The notes: a model not told the origin generated them from the letters alone. A stretch of DNA of 64,000 nucleotides from Paenochrobactrum glaciei (GCF_039522165.1 NZ_BAAADE010000001.1:558001-622000); one strand, 5' to 3'; counted from the stretch's first letter, positions 35,785 through 45,220 are shown. Program-made: numbers and translations.

Positions 35785-36606
35785 TTAACCGGCTTGATAA
35801 ACCGCCCGCTCGTCACGCTGGCGCTGCACTTCGCGGCGCTTGTTGACGATTGACGCGATGATCACACCCGTTGTTACCAATGCAATGAGGATCGTGCAGA
35901 TTGCATTGATTTCCGGTGTCACACCAAAGCGCACCTGCGAATAAATCTTCATCGGCAAAGTGGTTGCACCCGGCCCCGAGGTGAAACTGGAAATAACCAG
36001 ATCATCCAGCGACAAGGTGAACGCCAATACCCAACCGGATAAAACCGCAGGCAAAATAAGCGGCAAGGTGATTTTCATAAATGTTACCACCGGTGTTGCG
36101 CCCAAATCTTGCGCGGCCTCTTCCAGTGAACGGTCAAAGCTGATGAGACGCGACTGCACAACCACCGCCACAAAACACATTGAAAATGTGATATGCGCCA
36201 GCAGCAATGTCCAGAAACCACGATCAAGATTGATGGACACAAACAGCAGCAGCATCGACAGACCGGTGATCACTTCCGGCATCACCAGCGGTGCATAGAC
36301 CATGCCCGAAAACAGCATCCGCCCGCGAAACCGCGTATAACGAGTGAGCGCCAATGCGGCCAATGTGCCAAGCACTGTCGCAATGGTTGCCGATAGCAGC
36401 CCGACACGAATGGTAACCCATGCCGCATCCATCAAAGCGTGGTTGTTAAAAAGCGTCACATACCATTTGGTGGAAAAGCCCGACCAGACTGTCACCAATC
36501 GGGACTCGTTGAAGGAATAAACCACCAACAGCACAATCGGCAGGTACAAAAATGCAAAGCCGAGGACGACAGAGACGATATTAAAACGTGACCATTTAGC
36601 GTTCAT
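35785..36606 (-). CDS. potI: Putrescine ABC transporter permease, PotI/PotC type
   Basis: A 273-aa inner-membrane subunit with six helices and an EAA loop (SLEEAAQDLGATPVVTFMKITLPLILP near 160-186). The start MNAKWSRFNIVSVVLGFAFLYLPI is of the PotI/YdcV type. It is last in potFGHI, 4 bp after potH. Confidence 0.92.
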   Translation of the reverse strand: MNAKWSRFNIVSVVLGFAFLYLPIVLLVVYSFNESRLVTVWSGFSTKWYVTLFNNHALMDAAWVTIRVGLLSATIATVLGTLAALALTRYTRFRGRMLFSGMVYAPLVMPEVITGLSMLLLFVSINLDRGFWTLLLAHITFSMCFVAVVVQSRLISFDRSLEEAAQDLGATPVVTFMKITLPLILPAVLSGWVLAFTLSLDDLVISSFTSGPGATTLPMKIYSQVRFGVTPEINAICTILIALVTTGVIIASIVNKRREVQRQRDERAVYQAG

Positions 36607-36610
36607 GATG

Positions 36611-37519
36611 TCAGCCCTTTTCCTGCATTCGCGCTTGTACCTTCTGGAAGATCATGATCGGTACAATCAGAATAAGCAGCAGAATGACCGCCACCGCCGA
36701 TGCAACCGGCCAGTCGCGATTAGAGAAAAACTCGCTCCAGATGGTTTTACCAATCATCAGCGTTTGTGATCCGCCCAAAAGATCAGGAATAACAAACTCA
36801 CCCATCGCCGGAATGAATACCAGAAAACAACCAGCCGCAACGCCGGACAGCGACAGCGGGAAGGTGATTTTCCAGAAAGCAGCCAGTGGCGGACAGCCCA
36901 AATCCTGCGCGGCCTCAATCAGCGAATGATCCATTTTTTCCAAGGCCGCATAAAGCGGCAGCACCATAAATGGCAGGTAAGAATAGACAATACCGATATA
37001 AATCGCTGTATCCGTGTTTAAAATGATCAAAGGCGTATCGATAATATTAGCCCAGATCAAAAACTGATTAAGCAAACCTTCCGGCTTCAAAATCGCAATC
37101 CACGCATAAACGCGGATGAGAAATGATGTCCAGAATGGCAGGATCACCAGCATTAGCAGCATAGGGCGATGTTTCAACGGGGCACGCGCAATGCCATAGG
37201 CCATCGGATAACCGATCAGCAATGTAAGCACCGTGGAAATAAACGCAATTTTCAGGCTCGACAGATAGGCTTTGTAATAAAGCGCATCTTCCATCAGCCA
37301 GAAGTAATTATCAAAAGAAAGCTGTTTCACCTTCGCCCAGATTTCAGCGAAACTGTCGGTGAAATTAAAGGCAGGCGCATAGGCCGGAATGGCCATCGCC
37401 ACCTGTGAAAGCGATATTTTGAAGACAATAAAAAACGGGATCAGAAACAACACCAGCAGCCATAAATATGGCACTGCAATAACAAGACGACTGGTGAGAC
37501 CTGTGATCAGTTTTTGCAT
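36611..37519 (-). CDS. potH: Putrescine ABC transporter permease, PotH/PotB type
   Basis: A 302-aa partner permease with six helices and EAA loop (LIEAAQDLGCPPLAAFWKITFPLSL near 205-229). It is third in potFGHI, 13 bp after potG and 4 bp before potI. Confidence 0.92.
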   Translation of the reverse strand: MQKLITGLTSRLVIAVPYLWLLVLFLIPFFIVFKISLSQVAMAIPAYAPAFNFTDSFAEIWAKVKQLSFDNYFWLMEDALYYKAYLSSLKIAFISTVLTLLIGYPMAYGIARAPLKHRPMLLMLVILPFWTSFLIRVYAWIAILKPEGLLNQFLIWANIIDTPLIILNTDTAIYIGIVYSYLPFMVLPLYAALEKMDHSLIEAAQDLGCPPLAAFWKITFPLSLSGVAAGCFLVFIPAMGEFVIPDLLGGSQTLMIGKTIWSEFFSNRDWPVASAVAVILLLILIVPIMIFQKVQARMQEKG

Positions 37520-37532
37520 GAGATCAGCCTCC

Positions 37533-38690
37533 TCAGGCGGTCAGCACCAGACCGGCATCGGTATCGAAAGAAACCCAGACACGGTCATCAAAGGCAAACG
37601 GATCATCGGTTTTGCGCACGGCATTCATGCTGGATGCTTTAATGGTAAAACCATTATCGAGACGCACATGAAAAACCGTCATATCGCCGAAATAACCGAT
37701 ATCCCACAATTCGCCTTCCACCGCATTAATGGAGCCATCTTGCGGTTTTTCACGCTCAAGACGGGTTTTTTCCGGGCGCACTGCATACCAGACCTTTTGC
37801 CCCGCGCTCAGATTTTCGCGCGTTTCAGTCGAGATTGTCAGCCCCAGTTTTTCCGCATGGATTTCCGCCATTCCATTGGCAGATTTTACCACTTCACCTT
37901 CAATCAGGTTCACATTTCCGATAAAGTCGGCAATGAATTTCGACTTCGGTGCTTCATAAACCTCTGCCGGTGTTGCCACCTGCATGATCTGGCCGGCATC
38001 CATAATCGCAATACGGTCAGCCATCGTCATGGCTTCTTCCTGATCATGGGTGACGATGATGAAGGTGAGCCCGAGCTTATATTGCAAATCCATCAGTTCA
38101 AACTGAGTTTCCTCGCGCAGTTTTTTATCCAATGCACCTAATGGCTCATCCAAGAGCAGCACTTTCGGTCGCTTGGCCACGGCTCGCGCCAAAGCCACAC
38201 GCTGACGCTGACCACCCGACAACTGATGCGGTTTGCGCTTGGCAAATTTTTCCAGCTTCACCAGTTTCAGCATTTCGGCCACGCGATCATCCATTTCGGA
38301 TTTCGCCATGCCGTCCTGTTTCAGACCAAAAGCAATATTGGCCTCAACGCTCATATGCGGAAACAAAGCATAGGACTGAAACATCATATTGACGGGACGT
38401 TTATAAGGCGGGATGCCGGTTAAATCCTGACCATCCAGCTTGATACGGCCGGAAGTCGGCTCTTCAAAACCGGCCAGCATCCGCAGCAAAGTTGATTTGC
38501 CTGAACCGGAAGCGCCCAGAAGAGCAAAAAACTCACGGTGAAAAATATTCAGCGACAGATCATCCACCACCGTGGTATCTGCAAATTTCTTCGTCACATT
38601 TTCAAACGAAATAAACGGCTTTGCTGCCGGATCACTCCATGGCGCAAATTTACGGCGAAAGCTGCCAAAAGATTCCATATTCTTCACCAT
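37533..38690 (-). CDS. potG: Putrescine ABC transporter ATPase, PotG/PotA type
   Basis: A 385-aa ATPase: Walker A GASGSGKST (near 53-61), signature LSGGQRQRVALARA, Walker B VLLLDEP and a C-terminal TOBE domain. The start may be ATG 38690 or ATG 38678, four codons later; neither has a clearly better ribosome site. It is second in the operon, separated from potF by 167 bp with a stem-loop. Confidence 0.93.
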   Translation of the reverse strand: MVKNMESFGSFRRKFAPWSDPAAKPFISFENVTKKFADTTVVDDLSLNIFHREFFALLGASGSGKSTLLRMLAGFEEPTSGRIKLDGQDLTGIPPYKRPVNMMFQSYALFPHMSVEANIAFGLKQDGMAKSEMDDRVAEMLKLVKLEKFAKRKPHQLSGGQRQRVALARAVAKRPKVLLLDEPLGALDKKLREETQFELMDLQYKLGLTFIIVTHDQEEAMTMADRIAIMDAGQIMQVATPAEVYEAPKSKFIADFIGNVNLIEGEVVKSANGMAEIHAEKLGLTISTETRENLSAGQKVWYAVRPEKTRLEREKPQDGSINAVEGELWDIGYFGDMTVFHVRLDNGFTIKASSMNAVRKTDDPFAFDDRVWVSFDTDAGLVLTA

Positions 38691-38811
38691 ATATCCGGTT
38701 CAACGGTCTTTTAAATTTCATACTGCCACCGGCCTGCCCAATGGCTGCAATCATCCGTTAAAGTGCTGATATTTAAAATAAATGTGACAGTTTCAAACTG
38801 GACACAGGATT

Positions 38812-38841
38812 TAAAAAACCGCCCCGTTTTTAACGGGGCGA
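38812..38841 (-). terminator. Stem-loop after potF
   Basis: The stem CGCCCCGTT with its complement (38820-38840) is followed on the minus strand by GGTTTTTT. The pot operon continues to potG, so it probably acts as a partial terminator that favours the receptor gene. Confidence 0.8.
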
Positions 38842-38857
38842 TTTCTGTTTGATTTTG

Positions 38858-39961
38858 TTACTGGCCGGTGACGATTTTTGTCCAGGCGCGTGTCACAAAA
38901 CGCTGCGTTTTTGCGTCATATGGCGTTGGCACAAACAGCTTTTTCATCACATCTTCATTTGGGTAAACTTCCGGATCTTCCAAAAGTTCCTTACTCAAGA
39001 ACTCTTCAGAAGCTTTGTTACCATTGGCATAGAAAACATAATCCGATGCTTTGGCGATAACTTCCGGACGCATCATGTAATCCATGAAAGCAAAAGCTTC
39101 ATCAACATGTTTGGCATCGGCCGGAATAGCCATCTGGTCAAACCAGATCAAAGCACCTTCTTTAGGGATCGAATAGCCGATTTCCACGCCCTGACCTGCT
39201 TCTTCTGCACGGTCACGCGCCTGAAACACGTCACCGGAATAACCGACAGCCATGCAGATATCGCCATTGGCGAGCGCATTGATATATTCAGACGAATGGA
39301 ATTTGCGGATATTCGGGCGGATGCTCAAATAGAGATCCTGCGCCTTTTCCAGATCAGCCTGATTAGGTGAATTTGGATCAAGACCCAGATAATTCAGCGC
39401 CGGACGCAGCATTTCACTGGCAGAATCCAGCAAATAAATACCGCAATCTTTGAACTTCGCCGATTTTTCCGGATCAAACAGCACGTCCCACGAGTCAATC
39501 GTATCGGTTCCTAAAATCTCTTTGACTTTGGCCTTATTATAACCAATGCCTGTGGTGCCCCACATATAGTTGACCGAATATTCATTGCCCGGATCGTAAA
39601 CCGATGCGCGCTCCGAAATATCGTCCCACATATACTTCAGGTTAGGCAGTTTTTCCTTGTCCAGTTTCAGGAAAACACCAGCTGGAATCTGACGCCCCAA
39701 AAACTCACCTGACGGCACAACCAGATCATAACCGCTACCACCGGCCAGCAGTTTGGTTTCCAGAATTTCATTGGAATCGTAAACGTCGTAAACGACTTTA
39801 ATACCCGTTTCCTTGGTGAAATCTCTCAGGATTGAATCGTCAATATAATCCGACCAATTGTAGATATTGACGACTTTTTCCTGCGCCATTGCCGGCAGAG
39901 CAGCTGCCATTACAAGCCCGGATAACGCACCAACTGTCAGAAGAAAAGGCTTCAGTCTCAT
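38858..39961 (-). CDS. potF: Putrescine ABC transporter, periplasmic binding protein
   Basis: A 367-aa family-1 polyamine receptor with a signal peptide cut after AMA (near residue 27) and the PotD/PotF start of the mature chain (VVNIYNWSDYIDDSIL). ATG 39961 follows GGAG; the longer open frame to 40225 is not coding in character. Nearby puuA- and puuB-like genes point to putrescine rather than spermidine, but a broader polyamine range is possible. Confidence 0.92.
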   Translation of the reverse strand: MRLKPFLLTVGALSGLVMAAALPAMAQEKVVNIYNWSDYIDDSILRDFTKETGIKVVYDVYDSNEILETKLLAGGSGYDLVVPSGEFLGRQIPAGVFLKLDKEKLPNLKYMWDDISERASVYDPGNEYSVNYMWGTTGIGYNKAKVKEILGTDTIDSWDVLFDPEKSAKFKDCGIYLLDSASEMLRPALNYLGLDPNSPNQADLEKAQDLYLSIRPNIRKFHSSEYINALANGDICMAVGYSGDVFQARDRAEEAGQGVEIGYSIPKEGALIWFDQMAIPADAKHVDEAFAFMDYMMRPEVIAKASDYVFYANGNKASEEFLSKELLEDPEVYPNEDVMKKLFVPTPYDAKTQRFVTRAWTKIVTGQ

Positions 39962-39974
39962 AAGGCACTCCAGT

Positions 39975-39997
39975 CTGCATATTGTTAAATTATGCAG
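39975..39997. promoter_or_regulatory. Inverted repeat upstream of potF
   Basis: CTGCATA (39975-39981) and TATGCAG (39991-39997) are perfect inverted arms around 9 bp, only 13 bp before the potF start, close to the ribosome site. It is a candidate repressor operator. Confidence 0.5.
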
Positions 39998-40184
39998 GTT
40001 AAAGACAACGAGATTATTTCTCTCGTCTACCTTTTTAGATAACTTAACTTTCGTCAACAGTAAGCTTTCGCACAAAGGGCAAAATCCATCCTTTCCGCGT
40101 AAGAAATTGGGGACAGTAAAGCAAAATAATCTGCCAGATGATATTTTTGCCGCATTAATATCCGGTGCAGCGTTTTTTACATGC

Positions 40185-41600
40185 CTATTGGAAGTCGAAA
40201 GCCGACAATCCGGAGACAGATTCATCCAATGCCAATGGCCTTGTCAAAGGTGGTTCAGCGCGCGCCAGACAGCCCTGACGCTCGCATAAACGGCATGCTG
40301 TGCCAACCGGCAAAACCCTGCCTGATGGCACCCCGCGCTGATAAATCACCCCTTCCCCTTCAGGCATTGAAATACCAAGCAAAACTGCGGTGCGGCGCGG
40401 CCTTTCATCAAAGCCCGCCTGCATGCCTTCAACCGTGCGGCTGATAGTCAGATAGCGGCTTTGATCTGGCATTTCTGCCATCTCTGTCAGCACCTGACCG
40501 GAATTGGCAAAACTGGCATAAAGCGCCAGCTTCGGGCACTGTCCGCCAAAACCGGAATGCGGAAAACCTTGCGCACCGATCCGCCTGAAAATATTGCCCG
40601 CATGGTCAATTTCCATCAAAAAAAACGGCACGGCCGATGCCCCTGTTTTTTGCAAATTAACCAGCCGGTTGGCGGCTTGCTGAAACGACACTTTAAAACG
40701 CGCGGCCAGCACATCAATATCATAGTGAACCCGCTGGGCAGTCTCACGAAAATTACGATAAGGCATCATCAGCGCACGCGCCGCATAGCGGGCAAGTTCC
40801 TGCATCATAATGCGCCGCGCTTCACGCGAGGATAGTTTTAAAGCTTCCGCTTCCGCAGTGATTGCCACCTGCATGCGCAACATCACCGCCTCACAGGCAA
40901 TCTCCTGCAACTGATCCGTGAGCGGCAGACGCTCAGAAATAAACAAGCGTTGTGAATGGCGGTCATAACGGCGCCGCCAATCCGGCATGGTTGCAACCGG
41001 TAATGTGCGCACCGTAATGCCATGCTCCGTCCGCAGCCAGTTTTTTAAACCAGTTTGCAGATCGTCACCCGCATTCAATAATTTCAAAAAGGCATCCGCC
41101 TCTTCTTCCAGCGAAACATAATAATAAGGGTGGCGCGCCAGCACATCCTGCACTTCATCAAACGGCAAGCGTGTCGCGGTCAAAGATGTGGGGCGGCCAT
41201 CTTTTGCCAGCATATCCGACAAGTCCGACAAGCGCTGGCGCTGTTCTTTATAAGCGCGGTAAAGCTTTATCACCCCAAGCGCTGCATTGGGAGCCGCCTC
41301 ACCAATTTCAATCAGTTCCTGATCACCGGGCAATTCACCGCTCAGTAAAGGATCGGAAAATACTTCCTTTAATGCCGAAACCGTACTGCCGCTTTCGCCC
41401 TGCAACTGGTTGATGTCGAGCTGATAGACAGATGTTAATTTGAGCAAAATCTGCACGGTCAAAGGACGCTGATTACGCTCAATCAGATTGAGATATGAGG
41501 GCGAAATGCCAAGCGCTTCCGCCATTGCGGTTTGCGTCAGTTCACGCTCGTTGCGGATGCGCCGGATACGTGGTCCGGCAAAAATCTTACGCTCGCTCAT
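40185..41600 (-). CDS. ScfR/RamB-type XRE-family regulator
   Basis: A 471-aa regulator with N-terminal XRE HTH (TQTAMAEALGISPSYLNLIERNQRP, near 23-47), a central ImmA/IrrE-like peptidase-fold region (EIACEAVMLRMQVAITAEAE near 225-245) and a C-terminal Cys-rich domain (GTACRLCERQGCLARAEPP near 435-453). Proteins of this architecture regulate acetate and short-chain acyl-CoA genes, including isocitrate lyase. It is divergent from aceA. ATG 41600 follows GGGGGAG; a TTG one codon earlier is also in frame. Confidence 0.88.
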   Translation of the reverse strand: MSERKIFAGPRIRRIRNERELTQTAMAEALGISPSYLNLIERNQRPLTVQILLKLTSVYQLDINQLQGESGSTVSALKEVFSDPLLSGELPGDQELIEIGEAAPNAALGVIKLYRAYKEQRQRLSDLSDMLAKDGRPTSLTATRLPFDEVQDVLARHPYYYVSLEEEADAFLKLLNAGDDLQTGLKNWLRTEHGITVRTLPVATMPDWRRRYDRHSQRLFISERLPLTDQLQEIACEAVMLRMQVAITAEAEALKLSSREARRIMMQELARYAARALMMPYRNFRETAQRVHYDIDVLAARFKVSFQQAANRLVNLQKTGASAVPFFLMEIDHAGNIFRRIGAQGFPHSGFGGQCPKLALYASFANSGQVLTEMAEMPDQSRYLTISRTVEGMQAGFDERPRRTAVLLGISMPEGEGVIYQRGVPSGRVLPVGTACRLCERQGCLARAEPPLTRPLALDESVSGLSAFDFQ

Positions 41601-41638
41601 CAACTCCCCCTTTGAGTTACGCGCAAGATTGACATGTT

Positions 41639-41791
41639 TTTACAAGATTGTGAAACGAAAAACTTATGACAATTTTTACAAATTTACAGCGCCACCCAGT
41701 CAAAGCTTTGACAGAGTTACTTCAATTATCTGGCTGTAATCGTGATTTTTCTAGCTGTTCAAAGCAGCGGTCTGTAAAAAAAGTAACAGAC
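41639..41791. promoter_or_regulatory. Repeats in the scfR-aceA intergenic region
   Basis: TTTACAA-GA-TTGTGAA (41639-41654) is an inverted repeat with one mismatch, followed by further TTTACAA-like motifs to about 41687. A second inverted repeat, GTCTGT and ACAGAC (41770-41791), lies 57 bp before aceA. Candidate ScfR/RamB sites; no binding data are available. Confidence 0.45.
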
Positions 41792-41848
41792 AGGCAAGCA
41801 ATATTTCTTTTGCCTTTGACAAAGTTCATTCATGTGAGGAGACTAGAA

Positions 41849-43138
41849 ATGACTGATTTTTACAACCTGATCCCATCCGCTCCAAAGGGTCGTTTTGACG
41901 GCATCAAACGTGCGCATAGCGCTGAAGACGTCAAACGCCTGCGCGGTTCTGTAGAAATCAAATATTCACTGGCAGAAAACGGTGCCAACCGTCTTTGGAA
42001 ACTCATACACGAAGAAAACTTTGTTAACGCACTGGGCGCGCTTTCCGGCAATCAGGCCATGCAGATGGTTCGTGCAGGTTTGCAGGCAATTTACCTCTCC
42101 GGCTGGCAGGTTGCCGCCGATGCCAACACGGCTTCTGCCATGTATCCGGATCAATCACTTTATCCGGCCAATGCAGCACCGGAATTGGCCAAGCGCATCA
42201 ACAAAACCTTGCAGCGTGCCGACCAGATTGAAACTGCGGAAGGCAAAGGCCTTTCTGTTGACACATGGTTTGCACCGATTGTTGCCGATGCAGAAGCCGG
42301 TTTTGGTGGCCCGCTCAATGCGTTTGAAATCATGAAAGCCTTTATTGAGGCAGGCGCTGCCGGTGTGCACTTTGAAGACCAGCTGGCATCAGAGAAAAAA
42401 TGCGGTCATTTAGGCGGCAAGGTTCTTATTCCAACCGCCGCCCATATCCGCAACCTCAATGCGGCACGCCTTGCAGCCGATGTGATGGGCACACCAACAC
42501 TGGTGATTGCACGTACCGACGCAGAAGCTGCCAAGCTTTTGACCTCGGATATTGACGAGCGCGACCAGCCATTTGTCGATTATGACAAGGGCCGCACCGT
42601 GGAAGGTTTCTATCATGTCAAAAATGGTCTGGAGCCATGTATTGCCCGCGCTGTCGCTTATGCCCCGCATTGCGATCTGATCTGGTGCGAAACATCAAAG
42701 CCTGATCTGGAGCAAGCACGCAAATTTGCTGAAGGTGTTCATAAGGCGCATCCGGGCAAGCTTCTGGCCTATAACTGCTCGCCGTCCTTCAACTGGAAAG
42801 CCAATCTGGACGATGCGACAATCGCCAAATTCCAGCGTGAACTGGGTGCGATGGGTTATAAGTTCCAGTTTATCACGCTCGCCGGTTTCCACCAGCTCAA
42901 TTACGGCATGTTTGAACTGGCCAAAGGCTACAAAGAGCGCCAGATGGCCGCTTACTCCGAATTGCAGGAAGCTGAATTTGCAGCCGAAGCACGCGGCTAC
43001 ACAGCAACCAAACACCAGCGCGAAGTCGGCACCGGTTATTTCGATGCCGTTTCCATGGCGATCACCGGCGGCCAGTCTTCGACAACCGCTATGGGCGAAT
43101 CCACCGAGCAGGCACAGTTCCTGCCCGCAGCTGAATAA
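41849..43138 (+). CDS. aceA: Isocitrate lyase
   Basis: It cleaves isocitrate to glyoxylate and succinate, opening the glyoxylate shunt for growth on acetyl-CoA sources such as aromatic acids and fatty acids. The 429-aa product has the catalytic motif KKCGHLGG with Cys185, Mg-binding WFAPIVADAEAGFGG (near 140-154) and NCSPSFNW near 310. ATG 41849 follows GAGGAGACTAGAA; the longer open frame to 41666 lacks a ribosome site. Malate synthase is not in the window. Confidence 0.97.
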   Translation: MTDFYNLIPSAPKGRFDGIKRAHSAEDVKRLRGSVEIKYSLAENGANRLWKLIHEENFVNALGALSGNQAMQMVRAGLQAIYLSGWQVAADANTASAMYPDQSLYPANAAPELAKRINKTLQRADQIETAEGKGLSVDTWFAPIVADAEAGFGGPLNAFEIMKAFIEAGAAGVHFEDQLASEKKCGHLGGKVLIPTAAHIRNLNAARLAADVMGTPTLVIARTDAEAAKLLTSDIDERDQPFVDYDKGRTVEGFYHVKNGLEPCIARAVAYAPHCDLIWCETSKPDLEQARKFAEGVHKAHPGKLLAYNCSPSFNWKANLDDATIAKFQRELGAMGYKFQFITLAGFHQLNYGMFELAKGYKERQMAAYSELQEAEFAAEARGYTATKHQREVGTGYFDAVSMAITGGQSSTTAMGESTEQAQFLPAAE

Positions 43139-43159
43139 GTTTTTAAAAGGGGAATAACA

Positions 43160-43402
43160 ATGTCAACCGCTTCACCTGCACGCGTTAAAGAAAGAGCCGA
43201 GGAGCAATCCTCTTCCATGAATAACGACCAGCAGACAGTTATCCGCATGCTGGCCAATGATTTGCATCGCCTCAACTATGCAGTGATGAAAGCGGTTGAT
43301 GCCGGTGTTTCTGTCGAGCTGATCCGGTCAGCGCGGCACCATGGCGGCGATGGCAACTGGGGCGATCTCCTCATCCCTGTCATCGTTTCAAAAAGTGCCT
43401 GA
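43160..43402 (+). CDS. Small protein of unknown function downstream of aceA
   Basis: An 80-aa product, starting 21 bp after aceA with AAGGGGA as ribosome site, so probably co-transcribed. It is soluble, helical in the middle (TVIRMLANDLHRLNYAVMKA) and has a compact C-terminus (ELIRSARHHGGDGNWGDLL). Small genes in this position occur in other Rhizobiales; I cannot assign a function. An effect on isocitrate lyase is possible but unsupported. Confidence 0.75.
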   Translation: MSTASPARVKERAEEQSSSMNNDQQTVIRMLANDLHRLNYAVMKAVDAGVSVELIRSARHHGGDGNWGDLLIPVIVSKSA

Positions 43403-43477
43403 TGAAACCTTGAATATGCCCTGAATACGCAACAAGCGGTTTAAGAAGGCACTTTACATCTAAGCCATGGAAAAACG

Positions 43478-43508
43478 GCTCCGGCAGCTTATCCCTGCCG
43501 GAGCTTTT
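43478..43508 (+). terminator. Terminator of the aceA unit
   Basis: A 10-bp stem GCTCCGGCAG with a 7-nt loop and a T-run. Confidence 0.9.
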
Positions 43509-43626
43509 CTTTTTGTTTTTCTTTTTATCGTCAAAAATTATTCATATTATTATTGCCACATCCCTATTTGTAAAACCCATGCGATAGGGCTATCATGCGG
43601 CTCTATAGTTCATATTTTGGTGACTA

Positions 43627-45060
43627 ATGTCTGCTGATACACCTGAGAAAAAAATTACTAAGCCCACAACCAGACGCCGTACTCCGCCCCATGTCAAATC
43701 ATTGCGCGGCGTTAAAAACTGGAAACAAGTTTCCGAATGGCTGGAATGGCGCGATATTGAAGATATTGAATGTATCACTCCGGATCAGGCCGGTGTTGCA
43801 CGCGGCAAAATGATGCCGTCGAAAAAGTTTACCTCCAACACATCGCTGGCGCTGCCTTCTGCTGTTTTCATGACCACTATTTCAGGTGATTACCCTGAAG
43901 ACGGTCACGGATTTGCCTATCCGGAAAATGACGGCGACCTGAAACTGGTGCCGGATTTATCGACCCTTTGCATCGTACCGTGGGAAACTGATCCGACAGC
44001 ACAAGTCATCTGCGATCTGGTCAACCAAAACGGCAAAAATGTTGAATATACACCGCGCAATGTGCTGCGCAGTGTTGTTGCCGCTTATCACAAGCGCGGG
44101 TTAAAACCTGTAGTAGCACCGGAAATCGAGTTTTATCTGGTTAAGAAAAACCCTGATCCCGATTATCCGCTGACCCCGCCGGTCGGACGCTCTGGCCGTG
44201 CCATTGGCGGCGGACAAGGCTATTCGATTGCCGGCGTCAACGAGTTTGACGAGCTGATCGACGATATTTACCATTTCTCCGAAGCGCAGGGCTTGGAAAT
44301 TGACACGCTGATCCACGAAGAAGGTGCGGCGCAGCTGGAGATCAACCTGCGTCACGGCGATCCGGTTGAGCTTGCCGATCAAGTCTTTATGTTCAAGCGC
44401 ACCATTCGTGAAGCAGCGCTTAAGCACGATATGTATGCAACCTTTATGGCTAAGCCTATTCAGGGCCAGCCCGGCTCTGCCATGCATATCCATCAATCGA
44501 TTGTCGATAAGAAAACCGGCCGCAATATTTTCAGTAATGAAGATGGCAGCGAAAGCGATCACTTCCTGCATTTCATTGGCGGCATGCAAAAACATGTGCC
44601 CAATGCACTGGTGATGTTTGCGCCTTATGTGAACTCCTATCGCCGTCTGACACCGGATGCTTCCGCACCGGTTAACGTCAAATGGGGTTATGATAACCGC
44701 ACCACCGCTTTCCGTGTACCCCGTTCAGAACCGGGCAGCCGCCGTGTAGAAAATCGCATTCCATCCTCTGATGCCAATCCTTATCTGGCCTTGGCAGCGT
44801 CACTGGCCTGCGGTTTAAGTGGTATTATCAACCAGATCAAACCGGATGCGCCGGTTTCTACATCTGTCAACCGTAACGAGATTGAACTGCCACGCGGTTT
44901 GATTGAAGCGGTAGAACTGTTTGAAAACGACAAAGAGCTGCAAAAGTTCCTGGGCGAGTCGTTCATGACCACTTATGCCGCGATTAAACGTGCTGAATTT
45001 GAAACTTTCATGGAAGTTATCAGTCCATGGGAGCGCGAATATCTGCTTCTCAACGTTTAA
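43627..45060 (+). CDS. puuA: Glutamine synthetase-like enzyme, probable gamma-glutamylputrescine synthetase
   Basis: It probably ligates glutamate to putrescine with ATP, the first step of the Puu route. The 477-aa product has the GS catalytic domain: EIEFYLVKK (near 158-166), EEGAAQLEINLRHGD, the SAMHIHQS metal/ATP segment and the Arg-rich FRVPRSEPGSRRVENR. The Tyr-adenylylation region of GlnA is not evident. The N-terminal 30 residues are Lys/Arg-rich. A puuB-like gene downstream and potFGHI upstream fit PuuA, but other amine ligases of the family cannot be excluded. Confidence 0.85.
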   Translation: MSADTPEKKITKPTTRRRTPPHVKSLRGVKNWKQVSEWLEWRDIEDIECITPDQAGVARGKMMPSKKFTSNTSLALPSAVFMTTISGDYPEDGHGFAYPENDGDLKLVPDLSTLCIVPWETDPTAQVICDLVNQNGKNVEYTPRNVLRSVVAAYHKRGLKPVVAPEIEFYLVKKNPDPDYPLTPPVGRSGRAIGGGQGYSIAGVNEFDELIDDIYHFSEAQGLEIDTLIHEEGAAQLEINLRHGDPVELADQVFMFKRTIREAALKHDMYATFMAKPIQGQPGSAMHIHQSIVDKKTGRNIFSNEDGSESDHFLHFIGGMQKHVPNALVMFAPYVNSYRRLTPDASAPVNVKWGYDNRTTAFRVPRSEPGSRRVENRIPSSDANPYLALAASLACGLSGIINQIKPDAPVSTSVNRNEIELPRGLIEAVELFENDKELQKFLGESFMTTYAAIKRAEFETFMEVISPWEREYLLLNV

Positions 45061-45091
45061 AAGGTAACTACCACCCCATATATAAAAATAA

Positions 45092-45150
45092 TAAAGCCAG
45101 AGAGGTTTTCATGGATAAATATCCGGTTTTGATACTCCTCTCTGGCTTTA
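45092..45150. repeat. Perfect 14-bp inverted repeat after puuA
   Basis: TAAAGCCAGAGAGG (45092-45105) is repeated inverted at 45137-45150 with a 31-nt spacer. The long loop and lack of a T-run make a plain terminator doubtful, but the position, 31 bp after the puuA stop, suggests a transcript-end structure. Confidence 0.65.
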
Positions 45151-45152
45151 AT

Positions 45153-45220
45153 GCATGCCTTCCCAAAGCGGATACCAGTTTTGGGATAAGGCTATGCATA
45201 AAACCATTGATAGAGTGAGC
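45153..45220. repeat. Rhizobiales-type palindromic intergenic repeat, copy 1
   Basis: A 45-bp core (45153-45197) with arms GCATGCCTTCCCAAA and TTTTGGGATAAGGCTATGC, followed by GATAGAGTGAGCGCA. The same element occurs reversed at 55042-55107. Similar sequences (arms GCATGTC-CCCAAAA around an ACCGGTT-like centre) are widespread between genes in Brucella and rhizobia. Confidence 0.8.
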
